Source: Porphyrobacter sp. UBA7686 (GTDB lineage Bacteria > Pseudomonadota > Alphaproteobacteria > Sphingomonadales > Sphingomonadaceae). Taken from it: DNA of 7,432 bases. How positions within the stretch are numbered: position 1 is the first letter of the stretch; every line of letters begins with the position of its first letter. This document shows, one piece after another, positions 5,473 through 7,432 of this stretch. Position numbers and translations under genes: made by a program. A model generated the notes under the pieces. That model was not told the origin of the DNA and ran no database searches. It saw nothing but the letters and a program-made list of their open reading frames with translations. The DNA lies in NCBI GenBank assembly GCA_002482865.1, contig DLGU01000155.1, positions 12,696 to 20,127 on the forward strand, written 5' to 3'.

Positions 5473-5955
5473 GTGACACGCGCCAATTCCGCCACTTTCT
5501 CCAAGGCCACTGGTCGCCCGGCGTTTCGCCGCACGCTCGGCCTTGCGCTGCTTGGCGTCTCGCTGGTGGGCCTCAGCGCCTGCGGCGGCGGCGCCCGCCC
5601 GCGCACCGAATTGTCTGCGGCCCAGCTCAACACCATCGGCGTCAACGCCTATCTGTGGCGCGCCGCACTCGACACGGTGAGCTTTGCGCCGCTGCTTCAG
5701 GCTGACAGCAGCGGGGGCGTGATCGTGACCGATTGGTATTCCAATCCCTCCAACCCCAATGAGCGGGTCAAGCTGACCGTGACGATCCTCGATCAGGATC
5801 TGCGCGCCGATGCCTTGCGCGTCGCGGCGAGCCGTCAGGTGAATGAAGCCGGCAACTGGGTTGAAGCCCCGGTGCAGGCCGCGACCGTGCAGAAGCTTGA
5901 GGACATCATCCTCACCAAGGCCCGCGATCTGCGCCGCCAGGCGATTGCGTCCTAG
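5473..5955 (+). CDS. DUF3576-type lipoprotein upstream of leuS
   Basis: This 160-residue protein has a basic N-region with Arg19-Arg20, a hydrophobic core (LGLALLGVSLVG) and a lipobox LSAC, with Cys37 as the lipidated residue, so it is exported and anchored to a membrane. The mature part opens with a flexible GGGARPRTE and a helix containing LNTIGVNAYLWRAALDTVSF (52-71). Strands with VIVTDWYSNPSNPNERVKLT (83-102) come next, and it closes with a helix rich in Lys/Arg (VQKLEDIILTKARDLRRQAI). The WRAALD, TDWY and NERVK patterns are those of DUF3576, known from alphaproteobacteria and commonly found just before leuS. Molecular function is unknown; an envelope role is inferred from the lipobox. 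The only usable in-frame start after the stop at 5434-5436 is GTG 5473, with GAGGA about ten bases upstream. leuS follows after 38 bp on the same strand. Confidence 0.88.
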   Translation: MTRANSATFSKATGRPAFRRTLGLALLGVSLVGLSACGGGARPRTELSAAQLNTIGVNAYLWRAALDTVSFAPLLQADSSGGVIVTDWYSNPSNPNERVKLTVTILDQDLRADALRVAASRQVNEAGNWVEAPVQAATVQKLEDIILTKARDLRRQAIAS

Positions 5956-5993
5956 GCGCTTCCCGAGTTCACGCTTCTCACTGAAAGCCGTCC

Positions 5994-7432
5994 ATGACCG
6001 ATACCCGTTTCGATCCTGCCGTCGCCCCGGCGGATCGCTTCGATCCGCAAACCGCTGACTCACGCTGGCAGCGTGCCTGGACAGACGCGGGGACCTTCAC
6101 CGCCGATTCGAACAGCGAAAAGCCGAAAAGCTTTATCCTTGAGATGTTCCCCTATCCCTCGGGGCGCATCCACATGGGCCATGTGCGCAACTACACGATG
6201 GGCGATGTGCTGGCGCGCTACCAGAAGATGCGCGGGTTTGAAGTGCTCCACCCGATGGGCTGGGACGCCTTCGGGATGCCGGCAGAGAATGCCGCGATGG
6301 AAAAGGGCGTCCATCCGGGCGGCTGGACCCGCCAGAACATCGCGCAGATGAAGGCGCAGTTGCAGCGCATCGGCTTCGCGCTCGACTGGACGCGCGAATT
6401 CGCCACCTGCGATCCCGAATATTACGGCCATGAACAGGCGCTGTTTGCTGACCTCTACGAAGCAGGCCTCGTCTACCGTAAGGAATCGACCGTCAACTGG
6501 GACCCGGTCGACATGACCGTGCTCGCCAATGAGCAGGTGATCGACGGCAAGGGCTGGCGTTCGGGCGCAGAGGTCGAGAAGCGCAAGCTCAACCAGTGGT
6601 TCCTGAAGATCACCGACTTTGCCGACGATCTGCTGGAGGGCCTCGGGAGCCTCGAAGACTGGCCCGAGAAGGTTCGCCTGATGCAGGAGAACTGGATCGG
6701 CAAGTCGCAGGGCTTGGAGTTTTCGTTTGATCTCTCCGATGGCGGCAAGCTGGCGGTTTACTCGACCCGCCCCGATACGATCTTCGGCGCGAGCTTCTGC
6801 GCCATCGCCGCCGATCACCCGATTGCCCAAGGGCTGGCGGGTGACCCCGAGGTCGCCGCCTTTATCGACCAATGCAAGAAGGGCGCGACCACGGCCGCTG
6901 CGCTCGAAACGGCGGAGAAGCTGGGCTATCGCACGCCGATCACGGCGAAGCATCCGTTCACCGGAGCGGACCTGCCGGTGTTCATCGCCAACTTCGTGCT
7001 GATGGAATACGGCACCGGCGCGGTGATGGGCGTGCCGGGGCATGACCAGCGCGACTTTGAATTCGCGACCAAGTACGAACTGCCGATCCTGCGCGTGGTC
7101 GCCAGCGACCCGGCCAAGGCCGACGAACCCTTCAAGGGTGAGGCCGAGGCGGGTGACGGGGTGGTCGTCAATTCCGACTTCCTCAATGGCATGAGTGTCG
7201 AGGACGCCAAGCAGGCGGTCATCACCCGCGCCGAACAAGGCGGCTGGGGCGAGGGCCGCACCGTGTGGCGCCTGCGCGACTGGGGTGTGAGCCGCCAGCG
7301 CTATTGGGGGACGCCGATCCCCTTCATCCATTGCGACACCTGCGGCGTGGTGCCGGTGCCCAAGGACCAGCTTCCTGTGGTGCTGCCCGAGGATGTCAGC
7401 TTCGAGGTCCCCGGCAACCCGCTCGAACGCCA
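5994..7432 (+). CDS. leuS: Leucyl-tRNA synthetase, N-terminal 479 residues (cut by window edge)
   Basis: This class I synthetase charges tRNA-Leu with leucine in the cytosol. The HIGH-type signature is HMGH at 60-63 in [20 protein letters not shown] (52-71), followed by [16 protein letters not shown] (86-101), both typical of bacterial LeuRS. The CP1 editing domain, which hydrolyses mischarged tRNA, shows [10 protein letters not shown] (257-266) and [19 protein letters not shown] (340-358); the two aspartates 351 and 354 include the one that excludes leucine from the editing site. Re-entry into the catalytic core is marked by [17 protein letters not shown] (427-443), then CDTC (447-450), half of a zinc-knuckle-like insertion seen in many bacterial homologues. 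The frame is open to the edge with no internal stop; the KMSKS loop and anticodon-binding domain lie beyond it (a complete LeuRS is about 840-870 residues). ATG 5994 is the only plausible start; the ribosome site (GAAAG) is weak. It is probably transcribed with the upstream lipoprotein gene. Confidence 0.97.
   Translation, partial: MTDTRFDPAVAPADRFDPQTADSRWQRAWTDAGTFTADSNSEKPKSFILEMFPYPSGRIHMGHVRNYTMGDVLARYQKMRGFEVLHPMGWDAFGMPAENAAMEKGVHPGGWTRQNIAQMKAQLQRIGFALDWTREFATCDPEYYGHEQALFADLYEAGLVYRKESTVNWDPVDMTVLANEQVIDGKGWRSGAEVEKRKLNQWFLKITDFADDLLEGLGSLEDWPEKVRLMQENWIGKSQGLEFSFDLSDGGKLAVYSTRPDTIFGASFCAIAADHPIAQGLAGDPEVAAFIDQCKKGATTAAALETAEKLGYRTPITAKHPFTGADLPVFIANFVLMEYGTGAVMGVPGHDQRDFEFATKYELPILRVVASDPAKADEPFKGEAEAGDGVVVNSDFLNGMSVEDAKQAVITRAEQGGWGEGRTVWRLRDWGVSRQRYWGTPIPFIHCDTCGVVPVPKDQLPVVLPEDVSFEVPGNPLER

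Noticed and set aside
5189..5479. 96-codon open frame on the minus strand in the divergent spacer
   Set aside because: Its composition (Arg/Pro/Ser/His) is random-like and no convincing start or family resemblance is seen. It crosses the candidate promoters and dyads.
5431..6063. 210-codon open frame on the minus strand
   Set aside because: It is antisense to the DUF3576-type lipoprotein, which has a clear lipobox and a recognisable domain.
6060..7331. 423-codon open frame on the minus strand
   Set aside because: It is the complement of leuS, whose motifs are unmistakable. The apparent protein quality comes from the codon bias of leuS.
7332..7345. CDTC motif in LeuRS as a possible unusual zinc site
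   Set aside because: A Cys-x-x-Cys at this position is common in bacterial leucyl-tRNA synthetases, so it is not a novelty.
1..7432. Search for a mobile element, CRISPR array, tRNA/rRNA, toxin-antitoxin or defence module
   Set aside because: No transposase, integrase, regularly spaced repeats, tRNA-like cloverleaf, or recognisable toxin or defence domain was seen on either strand.

Overview
The window looks like chromosomal DNA of a GC-rich alphaproteobacterium, most likely of the Sphingomonadales (Erythrobacter/Sphingomonas type). This rests on strong G/C preference at third codon positions, a DUF3576-type lipoprotein directly upstream of leuS, a PhbB-type acetoacetyl-CoA reductase, and an HTH-DUF4019 protein of a kind I associate with that order. 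No species call is possible from the sequence alone.

Layout: (1) 1-1905, minus strand: a probable operon of a ChaA-type cation/proton antiporter, an NAD(P)H-dependent FMN reductase-like protein (4-nt GTGA junction), and the N-terminal part of an unknown protein that runs off the left edge. (2) 1906-2008: a 103-bp divergent spacer with a perfect 7-bp dyad. (3) 2009-2785, plus strand: a LuxR-type HTH, one membrane helix and a DUF4019-like outer domain, i.e. a probable membrane-tethered regulator. It converges on (4) 2796-3338, minus: a six-helix small membrane protein, followed upstream by a very GC-dense structured spacer. (5) 3489-4211, minus: phbB. (6) 4342-5115, minus: an unrecognised exported protein whose C-terminus looks like outer-membrane beta strands. 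(7) 5116-5472: a 357-bp divergent regulatory region with two dyads and candidate promoters on both strands. (8) 5473-7432, plus: DUF3576-type lipoprotein then leuS, which is cut by the right edge after the editing domain.

Most of the window is ordinary housekeeping and metabolic content. No mobile element, CRISPR array, RNA gene, defence system or biosynthetic cluster was seen. The points most worth a second look are the membrane-tethered HTH-DUF4019 protein divergent from chaA with a shared palindrome between them, the exported protein with a duplicated FTPAS motif and C-terminal beta-signal, and the dyad-rich spacer upstream of the lipoprotein-leuS unit.
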